NCBI GenBank assembly: GCA_004213995.1
Contig: SGZJ01000007.1
Coordinates: forward strand, 1 to 55,609
Origin: Flavobacteriales bacterium
GTDB lineage: Bacteria; Bacteroidota; Bacteroidia; Flavobacteriales; Flavobacteriaceae
Length of the DNA: 55,609 nt
Direction of reading: 5' to 3'
Shown here: positions 14,935 through 25,000 of the stretch, piece by piece
Position numbering within the stretch: the first letter of the stretch is position 1
How the letters are laid out: every line of letters begins with the position of its first letter
Translations under genes and position numbers: made by a program
The notes under the pieces: generated by a model
Database searches by the model: none
The model's input: only the letters and a program-made list of their open reading frames with translations
Told to the model about the DNA's origin: nothing

Positions 14935-17739
14935 TTAATGTGCTTCCAACCAGTTGAGACCATAATCTATATCTACTGTTAATGGGATATTTAATTTAAA
15001 AGCATTTTCCATTTCCTCTTTAATAACTAAAATAGTTTCACTTATTTCTGGTTTATAAACATCAAATACTAATTCATCATGAACTTGTAACAACATTTTA
15101 CTTGATAAGTTTTCTTTTGATAATCTATTATGAATATTAATCATTGCTATTTTGATAATATCTGCCGCAGTACCTTGTATGGGGGCATTTACTGCGTTTC
15201 TTTCTGCTCCACTTCTAACTAATCCATTACTTGAATTTATGTCCTTAAGATATCTTTTTCTGCCAATTAATGTTTTAACATATCCGTTATTTCTTGCGTA
15301 AGCAATTTGATCATTTATGAATTTTTTTAAATTTGGATATTTATGATAATATGTTTCGATAAGCTCTTTTGATTCAGATCTGGATAAATCCGTTTGATTA
15401 CTTAATCCAAATGCAGAAACACCATATATTATGCCAAAATTAACTGTTTTAGCATTTGATCTTTGTGTTTTAGTCACCTCATTTACTGGAATATCAAATA
15501 CTATAGATGCCGTAGAACTATGAATATCTTCTTTATTATTAAATGCTTTAATCATATTCTTTTCTTCACTCATAGATGCAATTATTCGTAACTCTATTTG
15601 TGAATAATCAGCGGCCAGTAAAAAATGATTTTCGTCTTTGGGAATAAAAGCCTTTCTAACTTCTCTGCCCCTTTTGGTTCTTATAGGAATATTTTGAAGG
15701 TTAGGATTTATGCTACTCAACCTGCCTGTTGAAGCTACCGTTTGCAGATATTCAGTGTGAACTCTATTTGTGGAATTTAAGACTTGGTTTGGTAAAGAAT
15801 CAACATAAGTACTCTTAAGTTTTGATAAGCTTCTGTATTGAAGTATATTTTTTACAAAATCATGCTCTGAAGAAAGGTCTTTAAGAATATCTTCTGAAGT
15901 TGAAAATTGACCAGTTTTAGTTTTTTTTGGATTTTTGACTAACTGCATTTTTTCAAATAAAACTTCACCTAACTGTTTAGGGGAAGAGATATTGAAATTC
16001 TCACCAGCCTCAGTATAAATTAATTCTTCTAAACTTGAAATATCGTTAATTAAATCCGTTTTTAATAACTCTAGGAACTTTATATCTAAATTAATTCCTT
16101 GAATCTCCATATCAGCTAAAACTTTTAAAAGTGGAATTTCAATTTCATCAAATAAATTAAATAGCTTAGTTTTGTTTAATTCAATTTTAAAAAGACTTTT
16201 TAATTGAAGGTTTATATCCGCCTGTTCGCATATAAAATCCTTAATTTGATCCACTGCTAAATCAGAAATTAATTTTTGATTTTTCCCTTTGCCCGTTAAC
16301 AACTGTAAATCAATTAATGAGTAATTTAAATATGTTTCAGATAGTTGGTTAATAGAGTGGTTAGTATCAGGATTGATTATGTAATGAGCTAATTTAGTAT
16401 CAAATATTTTTCCTTTAATCTTAATTTTATATTGATTAAGAAGTTTAATGTCATTTTTTATATTGTCACTTATTTTTTCAATACTTTCATTTTCAAAAAA
16501 TGAACTAAGTTCCGTAATTTCAAAATCATTTGAAAAGGATAAATAGTATGCTTTTCCTTTCTCCCAACATATAGAAACTCCTAAAATTTTATCAGATAAA
16601 TAATTTACTTTATTTGATAAAAGTTTATAACTAACTGAAGAATTAAGATTAAGTTTTTTTAACAACAGTTTAAGACCAAAGCTTGAATCAATTGTTTGGT
16701 AATAGTTTGATAAATTAGATAGGTTGTTTCTTTTAAATATTTTTGGTTTTTCAAATGTATTGGTTTCATCAAACAAAGTAAATTGACCCGAACCAGGATT
16801 TTTTACAGGTGTTTGTATTGTTGATTCTGATTTTATTTCAAGCTCTTCATCATCTTTATTAATATTAAAAATTCTATCTACACTTTCTATAAGTCTTCTA
16901 AATTCTAATTCTCTAAAAACATCTTTAACTTCTAATAAATCTGTTACTTTGAATTTAAATTCATTGGGGCTAAAATCTACGGGAACATCAAGGATAATGG
17001 TCGCAAGTTTTTTCGATAGCAAACCTAATTCTTTATTTGTTTCAATTTTCTCTTTTAATTTTCCTTTTAATTTATCAGTGTTAGCTAATAATTTCTCCAT
17101 ACTTCCATATTCTGCAATAAATTTCTTAGCAGTTTTATCACCAACTCCAGGTAACCCAGGAATGTTATCAGCTGAATCTCCTTTCATACCTAAAAAATCG
17201 ATTACTTGAATAGGATCGGTAACCTCAAACTTGTTTTTCACTTCCTCCACACCCCACACTTCATAACCACCGCCAAACATCGGTTTGTACATAAAAATAT
17301 TTTCAGTAACTAGTTGTGCAAAATCTTTGTCAGGAGTAACCATAAATGTCTGGTAGCCTTCTTGTTCAGCTTTTTTGGATAAAGTCCCAATTATATCATC
17401 TGCTTCGTATCCTTTTTTTACAACAACAGGAATGTTTAATGCTTTTAATATTTGCTCAATAAAAGGTACTGCAATTTTAATTGCCTCCGGGGTTTCATCT
17501 CTATTTGCTTTATACTCGGAAAATATTTCAAGTCTGTCTTGACTACCACCTTTATCAAAACAAACTGCTAAATAATCTGGATTTTCTCTTTTAATTACAT
17601 CAAACAGGGAATTTGTAAACCCTAAAATTGCAGAGGTGTCAAGTCCTTTTGAATTAATTCTAGGATTTTTTATAAAAGCATAATAGCCTCTAAATATTAG
17701 AGCATAAGCATCTATTAAAAATAATCTTTTCCTATTCAT
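14935..17739 (-). CDS. polA: DNA polymerase I (proofreading site apparently lost)
   Basis: A 934-residue family A polymerase for Okazaki-fragment maturation and repair. The N-terminal 5'-nuclease domain (1 to about 290) is intact, with YEADDIIGTL and GDSADNIPGLPGVG. The C-terminal polymerase domain has motif A DYSQIELR (711-718), the O-helix with Lys764 and Phe768, and motif C VHDEL (886-890). In the middle domain the 3'-5' exonuclease residues are degenerate. The acidic Exo I pair is replaced around YKLL (371-374). Exo III Tyr and Asp appear as Phe502 and Gln506. Only an Exo II-like NIKND (426-430) remains. Proofreading is therefore probably absent. The gene follows the glycosylasparaginase gene by 23 bases. 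Confidence 0.96.
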   Translation of the reverse strand: MNRKRLFLIDAYALIFRGYYAFIKNPRINSKGLDTSAILGFTNSLFDVIKRENPDYLAVCFDKGGSQDRLEIFSEYKANRDETPEAIKIAVPFIEQILKALNIPVVVKKGYEADDIIGTLSKKAEQEGYQTFMVTPDKDFAQLVTENIFMYKPMFGGGYEVWGVEEVKNKFEVTDPIQVIDFLGMKGDSADNIPGLPGVGDKTAKKFIAEYGSMEKLLANTDKLKGKLKEKIETNKELGLLSKKLATIILDVPVDFSPNEFKFKVTDLLEVKDVFRELEFRRLIESVDRIFNINKDDEELEIKSESTIQTPVKNPGSGQFTLFDETNTFEKPKIFKRNNLSNLSNYYQTIDSSFGLKLLLKKLNLNSSVSYKLLSNKVNYLSDKILGVSICWEKGKAYYLSFSNDFEITELSSFFENESIEKISDNIKNDIKLLNQYKIKIKGKIFDTKLAHYIINPDTNHSINQLSETYLNYSLIDLQLLTGKGKNQKLISDLAVDQIKDFICEQADINLQLKSLFKIELNKTKLFNLFDEIEIPLLKVLADMEIQGINLDIKFLELLKTDLINDISSLEELIYTEAGENFNISSPKQLGEVLFEKMQLVKNPKKTKTGQFSTSEDILKDLSSEHDFVKNILQYRSLSKLKSTYVDSLPNQVLNSTNRVHTEYLQTVASTGRLSSINPNLQNIPIRTKRGREVRKAFIPKDENHFLLAADYSQIELRIIASMSEEKNMIKAFNNKEDIHSSTASIVFDIPVNEVTKTQRSNAKTVNFGIIYGVSAFGLSNQTDLSRSESKELIETYYHKYPNLKKFINDQIAYARNNGYVKTLIGRKRYLKDINSSNGLVRSGAERNAVNAPIQGTAADIIKIAMINIHNRLSKENLSSKMLLQVHDELVFDVYKPEISETILVIKEEMENAFKLNIPLTVDIDYGLNWLEAH

Positions 17740-17762
17740 TAAATTATAACGATTATAAAAAA

Positions 17763-18737
17763 TTAGTCACTGTAAAAATTGGACTTAAATGTTTTGTTAA
17801 GATTGTTTTCGTACTTAGTCATACTAAACCCATCATGAATTGAATAACTGCCACTCTCCCCAATTTTATTAATGGCGATATAACCTACTTGAAAATCTTT
17901 GTAATTACTATTCTTTTTCGAAACAATTCTTCTTATAGCCTCTTCACAAGCCTTTTGGGGGCTATAACCATTTCTCATTAATTCAACAACTAAAAAACTA
18001 CCAACCGTTTTAACAACTTCTTCTCCTAAACCTGTAGCAACAGCTCCTCCGACTTCATTGTCAATAAATAGTCCAGATCCAATTATTGGAGAATCTCCAA
18101 CTCTACCAGACATTTTGTAAGCTAAGCCACTTGTTGTACATCCACCAGAAATATCACCATTTTTATCAATAGCCAGCATTCCTATGGTATCGTGATTTTC
18201 AATATTTATTATCGGCTTATATTCTGATTTCTTTTTCCAGTCTAACCAATCTAATCTAGATTTGTCAGTTAATAGTTTTTCCTTTTTATAACCCAATGAG
18301 TATGCAAATTTTTCAGCACCAACCCCAGCTAACATGACATGAGGTGTTTCTTCCATTATTTTTCTTGCTACCGAAATAGCGTGAGTTATATTTTTTAAAT
18401 ATACTACGGATCCGCAATCTCCATTAGAATTCATTATGCATGCATCTAATGTTACGTTTCCATCTCTATCTGGCAATCCACCTTTTCCAACAGATTGATT
18501 ATTGACATCAGCTTCTTCGATCATGCATCCTTGCTCTACTGCATCCAAAGAACTAGATCCACTTTCTAATAAATCCCATGCTTTTTTTGTTGCATTTTTT
18601 ACATCCCAAGTTGCTATAACTAATGGAAATTTTTTGAGTTTCACTTTAGGTTCATTTATTTCCAAAGCAAATGAACTAGGGATGCCAACGCTTACACCTA
18701 GTAAAGAGCTTTTCTTAATAAATCCCCTTCTTTTCAT
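17763..18737 (-). CDS. N4-(beta-N-acetylglucosaminyl)-L-asparaginase-like Ntn hydrolase
   Basis: A 324-residue member of the glycosylasparaginase/isoaspartyl peptidase family (Ntn hydrolases that self-cleave to expose a Thr nucleophile). Glycosylasparaginases split GlcNAc-Asn linkages left by N-glycoprotein breakdown. The predicted nucleophile is Thr184 in HDTIGML, followed by GGCTTSGLAYKMSGRVGDSP, a pattern closer to glycosylasparaginase than to plant-type asparaginase. The start MKRRGFIKKSSLLGVSVG looks like a Tat-type signal, so the enzyme is probably exported to the periplasm or anchored there. It lies 3 bases after a FucP-like sugar transporter, consistent with linked sugar salvage. The precise substrate is inferred. 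Confidence 0.87.
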   Translation of the reverse strand: MKRRGFIKKSSLLGVSVGIPSSFALEINEPKVKLKKFPLVIATWDVKNATKKAWDLLESGSSSLDAVEQGCMIEEADVNNQSVGKGGLPDRDGNVTLDACIMNSNGDCGSVVYLKNITHAISVARKIMEETPHVMLAGVGAEKFAYSLGYKKEKLLTDKSRLDWLDWKKKSEYKPIINIENHDTIGMLAIDKNGDISGGCTTSGLAYKMSGRVGDSPIIGSGLFIDNEVGGAVATGLGEEVVKTVGSFLVVELMRNGYSPQKACEEAIRRIVSKKNSNYKDFQVGYIAINKIGESGSYSIHDGFSMTKYENNLNKTFKSNFYSD

Positions 18738-18740
18738 TAA

Positions 18741-20384
18741 TTAATTTTCAATTTGGTCTCCTAATATTTTTTTAGTTAAAAATGCGTAAAGAATTAGATA
18801 AGCAAAACATAATACAGCTACCCAATAAGATGACTGAATAGTGAAAATATCTGCAATTTTTCCTTGAATAGGAGGGATAATAGCGCCACCTAAAATCATC
18901 ATTACTAAAAATGAAGATCCTTGTGAGGTATATTTACCTAAACCTGTTATACTTAGTGAAAAAATACAAGGCCACATTATAGAGCAGAAAAGACCACCAC
19001 TAATAAAAGCAAATAATGCTACTGTTCCTGTTGAAAATAACCCTATTAACATTGCTGCTAATCCAATCATGCTAAATACTTTTAGTGTTGCTATTGCTTT
19101 GTCTTTAGCAATAAAAAAGCCAACAATTTGTATAGCTACAATAACTGAAAATATAAAAATTTCATTCCATGTGTAACTACCGTAATTAACTAAAATGATT
19201 ACTCCAAAAGCTATATATGGAACTACTATTAAAAGAGCTTTCTTTAACCCCTCTGTTGGGTTAAAAACACTGATTGCTCCAGTCCATCTACCAATCATTA
19301 AACCTCCCCAGTATAATGAGATATATTTAGCAATTTCTGTATCACCAAGTGCGGGTAAACCTAGTCCGTTAAGGTTGTTTACTTTATCGGTAACTAACTT
19401 TAAAACTTCACCTAAATTACTCTGAATTGTGACCTCAACCCCAACATAAGTAAATATAGCCAACATTCCCAGAGCAAGTTGTGGGTATTGTAATGCCCCC
19501 CATCCTTTTGAATTTGAGGAAGATTTAACATATGCATAATATATACACCCAACAACGCCAATTAGAGATGCAATTATCGCGGCTAACCTTTTGTATTCTA
19601 AATCTTCAACAGATCCTGTATAATTGTATGATTCAGCGTAAGTATAAAACACCCATCCAAAACATAAGAATATTATAACTGTTAAAATAATTAATAAATT
19701 CATTGCTTTATTAGCAGATTCAAATGGCTCTATTGTTATGCCATCTGGTAAACTTTTTGAAAAGTAGAAAACTGCAGCACATAAAATAAATAGTGCAGCT
19801 ACTCCAAGATATAAACCTTGCATTTTTGAAAACTCAGCAGTTCCTTCACCAGATAAGGTTCCAAAAATTATAAATGCAACTGCTAAAGGTCCAATAGTTG
19901 TACCGAAAGAATTAACACCTCCTGCAAGATTTAACCTCGAGGATCCCGATTTAGGATCACCAAGAGAAACTGCAAATGGATTTGCTCCAGTTTGTTGTAG
20001 CGAAAAACCTAACCCCACAATAAATAGCGCTAGTAGAACCCAATAAAACACTTCAGTTTGCCCAGGTTCAGCTCCATTTATGGCTGGATACATTACTAAA
20101 GCGCCAACTGTTGAAATTAATAATCCGTAGATAATCCCTTTTTTGTATCCCCAACTATTAAAAATATCTTTTTTCCTTTGACTAGATAATATAAATAATA
20201 CAAGCGCTCCTATGTAATATGCTCCATAAAATGCAAAATCAACAAGCTGAGATTGAAATTGATCTATCATAAAGTATTCTTTGCAAAATGGAATAAAAAC
20301 TCCATTTGAAGCTCCTATAAAGCCCCAGAAAAAAAATACGCTAACCAAGGTAGCTAATGCAGAATTGTTGTTTTGATTTTTCAT
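18741..20384 (-). CDS. FucP-type sugar MFS transporter
   Basis: A 547-residue inner-membrane major facilitator protein of the sugar:proton symporter (FucP/NagP/GluP-like) group common in Bacteroidota. It opens with a helix containing [20 protein letters not shown], and the segment [20 protein letters not shown] with [12 protein letters not shown] is typical of this family. It is longer than the usual 400-440 residues because of extra hydrophobic and loop sequence in the middle (about residues 200-340). The likely substrate is a hexose or amino sugar. The glycosylasparaginase-like gene directly downstream makes GlcNAc a reasonable guess, but that is inference. Confidence 0.88.
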   Translation of the reverse strand: MKNQNNNSALATLVSVFFFWGFIGASNGVFIPFCKEYFMIDQFQSQLVDFAFYGAYYIGALVLFILSSQRKKDIFNSWGYKKGIIYGLLISTVGALVMYPAINGAEPGQTEVFYWVLLALFIVGLGFSLQQTGANPFAVSLGDPKSGSSRLNLAGGVNSFGTTIGPLAVAFIIFGTLSGEGTAEFSKMQGLYLGVAALFILCAAVFYFSKSLPDGITIEPFESANKAMNLLIILTVIIFLCFGWVFYTYAESYNYTGSVEDLEYKRLAAIIASLIGVVGCIYYAYVKSSSNSKGWGALQYPQLALGMLAIFTYVGVEVTIQSNLGEVLKLVTDKVNNLNGLGLPALGDTEIAKYISLYWGGLMIGRWTGAISVFNPTEGLKKALLIVVPYIAFGVIILVNYGSYTWNEIFIFSVIVAIQIVGFFIAKDKAIATLKVFSMIGLAAMLIGLFSTGTVALFAFISGGLFCSIMWPCIFSLSITGLGKYTSQGSSFLVMMILGGAIIPPIQGKIADIFTIQSSYWVAVLCFAYLILYAFLTKKILGDQIEN

Positions 20385-20509
20385 TAAGATTAATTTTTAA
20401 AAATTTGTTAGTTGTCTAAAATAAGTAAAGCAATTAAGAATATTTAACATTTTATTAAATAAATTTTAATTAAACATCAACAATTATAAGTATATATTTA
20501 CATTCAAAT

Positions 20510-21718
20510 ATGAACTGGATTTTTTTAATACTATTAGTTGCTTTTATTGATTATTATTCATACCAATCAATAAAAAATATTACCAAAAATAGAATTGTAA
20601 AATATTCTTACTTTATAATTTCTTTTTTAATAGTCTTTTATTTCTTTTATAAGTATAAAATACAGGCTGAAGGGAGTTACAGAACATTAGCCCTTGGTTT
20701 ATTAATTTCTTTTTACAGCCCAAAATTAATTCTAATAATCATTAATTTTAGTGAGGATTTTTTTAGGCTTACTTTAGCTTTGATTAATAGAATTTTTAGA
20801 TTCAATAAGTCAATTGAATTACCCTCCAGAAGAAAGTTTATTAGCAAGCTAGGGTTAGGTTTAGCATCACTTCCTTTTTTTAGTCTTAATTTTGGAATGA
20901 TTTGGGGGAAAAACAATATAAAGGTGCTAAAATATACCCTTTTTTTTGATGATCTTCCAAGCTCTTTTGACGGATATCAATTAACTCAAATTAGCGATAT
21001 TCATGCAGGAAATATCACTAGTTTAAATAATTTAGAACATACCATAAAGCTAATTAATTCTCAAAATTCAGATGTAATTTTTTTTACAGGAGATTTAGTT
21101 AATAATGAAGCGGTTGAGTTAACGCCATGGATAAACACACTTTCTAAACTTAAATCTAAAGATGGTATTTATTCTATTTTAGGGAATCATGATTATGGTG
21201 ATTATCGGTCGTGGCCATCTGAGAAGGAAAAAATAGACAACTTTACCAAGATAAAACAATACCAGAAAGATATAGGATTTGAGTTGTTAATAAATGACAG
21301 TAAATATATACAAAGAGGTATTCACAAATTAGCTATTGTCGGAGTGGAAAACTGGGGAAATGGATTTAGAAAATACGGAGATTTATCCAAAGCTTCTGAA
21401 AAAATTCAATCAGAGGATTTTAAAATACTGCTAAGTCATGATCCAACGCATTGGCAGAAAAAAGTTTTAATTGACAATACTAATTATCAATTAACTCTTA
21501 GTGGTCATACCCACGGAGGCCAGTTTGGTATTGAAATTCCAGGTCATGTAAAATGGAGTCCTGTAAGCTGGAGATATAAATATTGGGCAGGTATTTATAA
21601 AGAAAAAAATAAATATTTAAATGTTAATAGAGGCTTAGGCACTACAGCTGTTCCAGGTAGACTTGGAGTGTGGCCAGAAATCACTGTAATCACCTTAAAA
21701 TCAACAAATAATGCATAA
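20510..21718 (+). CDS. membrane-anchored metallophosphoesterase
   Basis: A 402-residue calcineurin-like phosphoesterase with an N-terminal membrane part. Three helices lie within residues 1-80, and another hydrophobic stretch at about 113-135 follows an arginine-rich SRRKFISK. The catalytic domain shows the canonical metal-binding series QISDIHAG, FTGDLVNN, GNHDYGD, LSHDPTHW and SGHTHGGQFG. It resembles YkuE/YaeI-type enzymes, some of which act on UDP-sugar lipids. The substrate is not readable here. A -7-like TATATTTA at 20493-20500 lies so near the ATG that the mRNA leader would be only a few bases. It is divergent from the sugar transporter. Confidence 0.9.
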   Translation: MNWIFLILLVAFIDYYSYQSIKNITKNRIVKYSYFIISFLIVFYFFYKYKIQAEGSYRTLALGLLISFYSPKLILIIINFSEDFFRLTLALINRIFRFNKSIELPSRRKFISKLGLGLASLPFFSLNFGMIWGKNNIKVLKYTLFFDDLPSSFDGYQLTQISDIHAGNITSLNNLEHTIKLINSQNSDVIFFTGDLVNNEAVELTPWINTLSKLKSKDGIYSILGNHDYGDYRSWPSEKEKIDNFTKIKQYQKDIGFELLINDSKYIQRGIHKLAIVGVENWGNGFRKYGDLSKASEKIQSEDFKILLSHDPTHWQKKVLIDNTNYQLTLSGHTHGGQFGIEIPGHVKWSPVSWRYKYWAGIYKEKNKYLNVNRGLGTTAVPGRLGVWPEITVITLKSTNNA

Positions 21719-21732
21719 TCCGGTGGAAATGT

Positions 21733-21740
21733 TATATTTG
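21733..21740 (+). promoter_or_regulatory. candidate -7 element for the thioredoxin-like gene
   Basis: TATATTTG, a full TAnnTTTG match, lies 31 bases before the ATG at 21772. No good -33 TTG is found at the expected distance, so support is partial. Confidence 0.5.
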
Positions 21741-21771
21741 TATAACCTTAATTGATTTAAAACTTTAAGTT

Positions 21772-22068
21772 ATGTCAAAATTTGGAGAATTAATTGATGT
21801 AGAAATTCCTGTTCTTCTAGAATTTTTCACACAATGGGATGAAACCTCAAACGAGATGCATCCTGTAATAAAGGATGTTGCTGCTGCTATTGGTGATAAA
21901 GCTAAAGTTATTAAAATTGATGTAGATAAAAATAATGACCTTGCTGAGGCTCTTAGAATTAAAGGGCTTCCCACTTTTATCATATATAAAGATGGTGAAA
22001 TGAAGTGGAGACAAAGTGGTGTTGAAGATGCGAACACTTTAATCGGCCGTATTCAAGAATACATATAA
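21772..22068 (+). CDS. thioredoxin-fold protein lacking the CxxC active site
   Basis: A 98-residue protein with the length and pattern of a thioredoxin: EIPVLLEFFTQW, then VIKIDVDKNNDLAEALRIKGLPTFIIYKDG. The active site that normally reads WCGPC is here W22-D23-E24-T25-S26, so both redox cysteines are gone, and the protein has no cysteine at all. The cis-proline (Pro67, GLPT) and the rest of the fold are kept, which argues against decay. It cannot act as a disulfide reductase. A binding or chaperone-like role is possible but unproven. It is cytoplasmic (no signal) and converges on the DUF2723 gene with a single base between the stop codons. Confidence 0.88.
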   Translation: MSKFGELIDVEIPVLLEFFTQWDETSNEMHPVIKDVAAAIGDKAKVIKIDVDKNNDLAEALRIKGLPTFIIYKDGEMKWRQSGVEDANTLIGRIQEYI

Positions 22069-22069
22069 T

Positions 22070-25000
22070 TTATTCTTCTTTCCCAATAAACAATTCTAAG
22101 TAAGAATTAAAATCATCCATTTGTTTTTCTAAAAACTCACCTTCCTCGTAAGAAATAATTACACCTACTAAAGATCTATATCTTTCTATGTCTGTGTAAA
22201 TTTCTTCAGCATATCTGTTTTTATTTTCATCTTTAAGACTGCTAAAATAAAATAAATTTTCCTTGTACTTATTCGCAATTTCTGAAAATAAATTTCTAGC
22301 CTTTTCTTTATTTTCAAGTCTATAATAGGAATCTATGTAAGATTCAAGAAGGGTGTAATACCCAAATATATTCACAGGCATATTTTCAATTACTATGTCA
22401 GATATTTCTTCCGCTTTGTCATTTTTATTTTCTAAAATAAGCTGATTAACTAATCTGGAAATATTACTTCTATAGGTAATGCTATTTTTTCTTGATTCTA
22501 CATCAAAATACACATCCACATTTCCTTTAGTTCCCCAATCCCAATCTTTAACCATTGAATACATTTTTTCTGAGTTTACTCTACCCATTTCATAGGGATT
22601 CGATTGATCTATTGGTGTTTTAATAGGAACTAACTTATAACACAAGCCTTCTAACTGTAAATAGTCTTTCATCCATAAATAATCATCATCACCAAATGAA
22701 CCACCAGTAAAGTAAATTGGTCTTTCCCAGTTGTTTTCGGCAATAATATCAAGCATCATTAATCTATTTTTGTAAAGCGCTTGACCTTTAATTTTAATTA
22801 TTATTTCATCTACAATTTCATCTGATAATCTATTATCAACAATTTTATTATTAAGTACAGATTCTTTGTTGACAGGAATTCGAATACTCTCACTAGGTAG
22901 ATAATTCGCATTTAAATCTTGATCTCTCAAATAATTGGTTTCGTAACCTTGTTTTTGCAGTAAGTTTTTATACTTGTACTTCTCATCATCTTGTGTTACA
23001 AATTTTATAAATGTCTTGATGTCAATAGTATCCAATGTAGTAACTTCTTTTATTATATAATCTCTTGTTCCATATCTATACTTTCCATGAGATAAAGATG
23101 ACGGTATAGGATCACTATCATACGCCTTCCTTTTCATTTGATCAATGTACCAATCTGTGTTGAAAAGGCTAGTATTCAAAACACGAACATCAGTTCTAAT
23201 TCCTTCAATTTCTTGTAAATACCATAATGGGAAAGTATCATTGTCACCAATAGTAAATAAAATTGAATTTGGTTCACAGGATTCTAAATATTTTAGTGCC
23301 ATTGAACGTGCAGTATATCTTCCGGAACGATCATGATCATCCCAGTTGCTACTAGCAAGATTTACGGGTAATATTAAGAGAAAAACAGGGATAGTTAAAA
23401 GTTTAACATATTTAGAATTAGTAACTTTTTCTAATGAATTAATTAGACTAAATATTCCAAAACCAATCCAAATACAGAAAACATAAAATGAACCAACAAC
23501 AGAGTAATCTCTTTCTCTTGGTTCAAAAGGTCTAACATTGGTGTATACCTGAATAGCGATACCAGTAAAAACAAAAAACACCAACAAAATCCAAAACATT
23601 TCTTTGTCTTTATTATATAAAAAATAGAGACCAATCAAGCCAATTATAAAAGGAATCATGTAATACTTGTTCCTTGATTTATTTTCAGCAACATCACTTG
23701 GTAAATTTTCTTGACTTAAACCCAAATGAATTTCATCAACAAAATCAATTCCACTAATCCAGTTTCCATGCATATCCATTCTTCCTTGAATATCATCCTG
23801 GCGACCACTGAAATTCCACATAAAATACCTCCAATACATATAGCCAAGTTGATATTGAATAAGATATTTTACATTACTAACTATGGACGGTTTTTCAATA
23901 TCAAGGTATGTCCCGTAAGTCTTTAAAAATTTATGATGCTCATCATAATCTATATCTCCTTGGTAGGTTCTTTTTTTAAAATCATTTACCAATTCAATTA
24001 ATTCTTTTGCCTCGGGTTGATTTTTATATTTTCTTTTAACTTTATAATCTAAAAATCCAGTATACCTAAGATAGTTTGAAGCATGTTCAGAACTCCACAT
24101 TCTTGGCAGTATGGAAGCTTGTTCACTGTTAAAATTTTGACTAGCATTTTTATAATTATTAACTATTACATATTTATTTTGAGTTAAATCTTTTTCATAT
24201 TTTGGCTTGTCATCTTTATAGGGGTTTTCTTCATCTAAACCAGAGTACTGATCAGTAAATAGTGGCCCATAAAATAAATGTGTTTTAGGATATTGTTCAA
24301 GATTATAGTAAGCTAATAATTGTCTGGCATCAGAGGGGTCATTTTCATTAATTACTACATCTGAATTTGCTCTTACTGGAAGCATAATCCAAGAAGAAAA
24401 ACCTATTAAAATAAATAAAACACAAAGAGTGACTGTGTTAAAGGTTTTAAGATTATTCTTTATGGTGTAATTTAATAAATAATAGAAAAATAAAATTAAT
24501 AATAACCCTGCTATAATAGTCCCTGAATTGAAAGGTAGACCAATTGAGTTAACAAAAAACACTTCCAAGACACTAAAATATCTAAGGATGTTAGGAGCTA
24601 AAAGTTTGAAGACAAACATTAGAATTCCAACTACCGCTAAATTGGCCAAAATAAACTTCTTAAGTGTAATTGGTTTATAATTTTTGAAAAAATATATCAA
24701 TCCAATTGCTGGGATAGTCAAAAGTCCCATAAAATGAACCCCGAAAGAAAGACCTACCACAAAGCTTATAAGTACAAGCCATCTATTTCCTCTTGGCAGA
24801 TGCATCTCTTGTTCCCATTTAAGGCCTAAATAAAATAATATTGACATTATTAGTGTTGCCATTGCATATACTTCTGTTTCTACTGCATTAAACCAAAAGG
24901 TATCAGTAAACATAAAAGACAAACTAGCAACTAAAGAGCTTATTAAAATTATAAAATTATTATTTTTTTCAATATTCATTTTTGTTGACACTTTTGTCAA

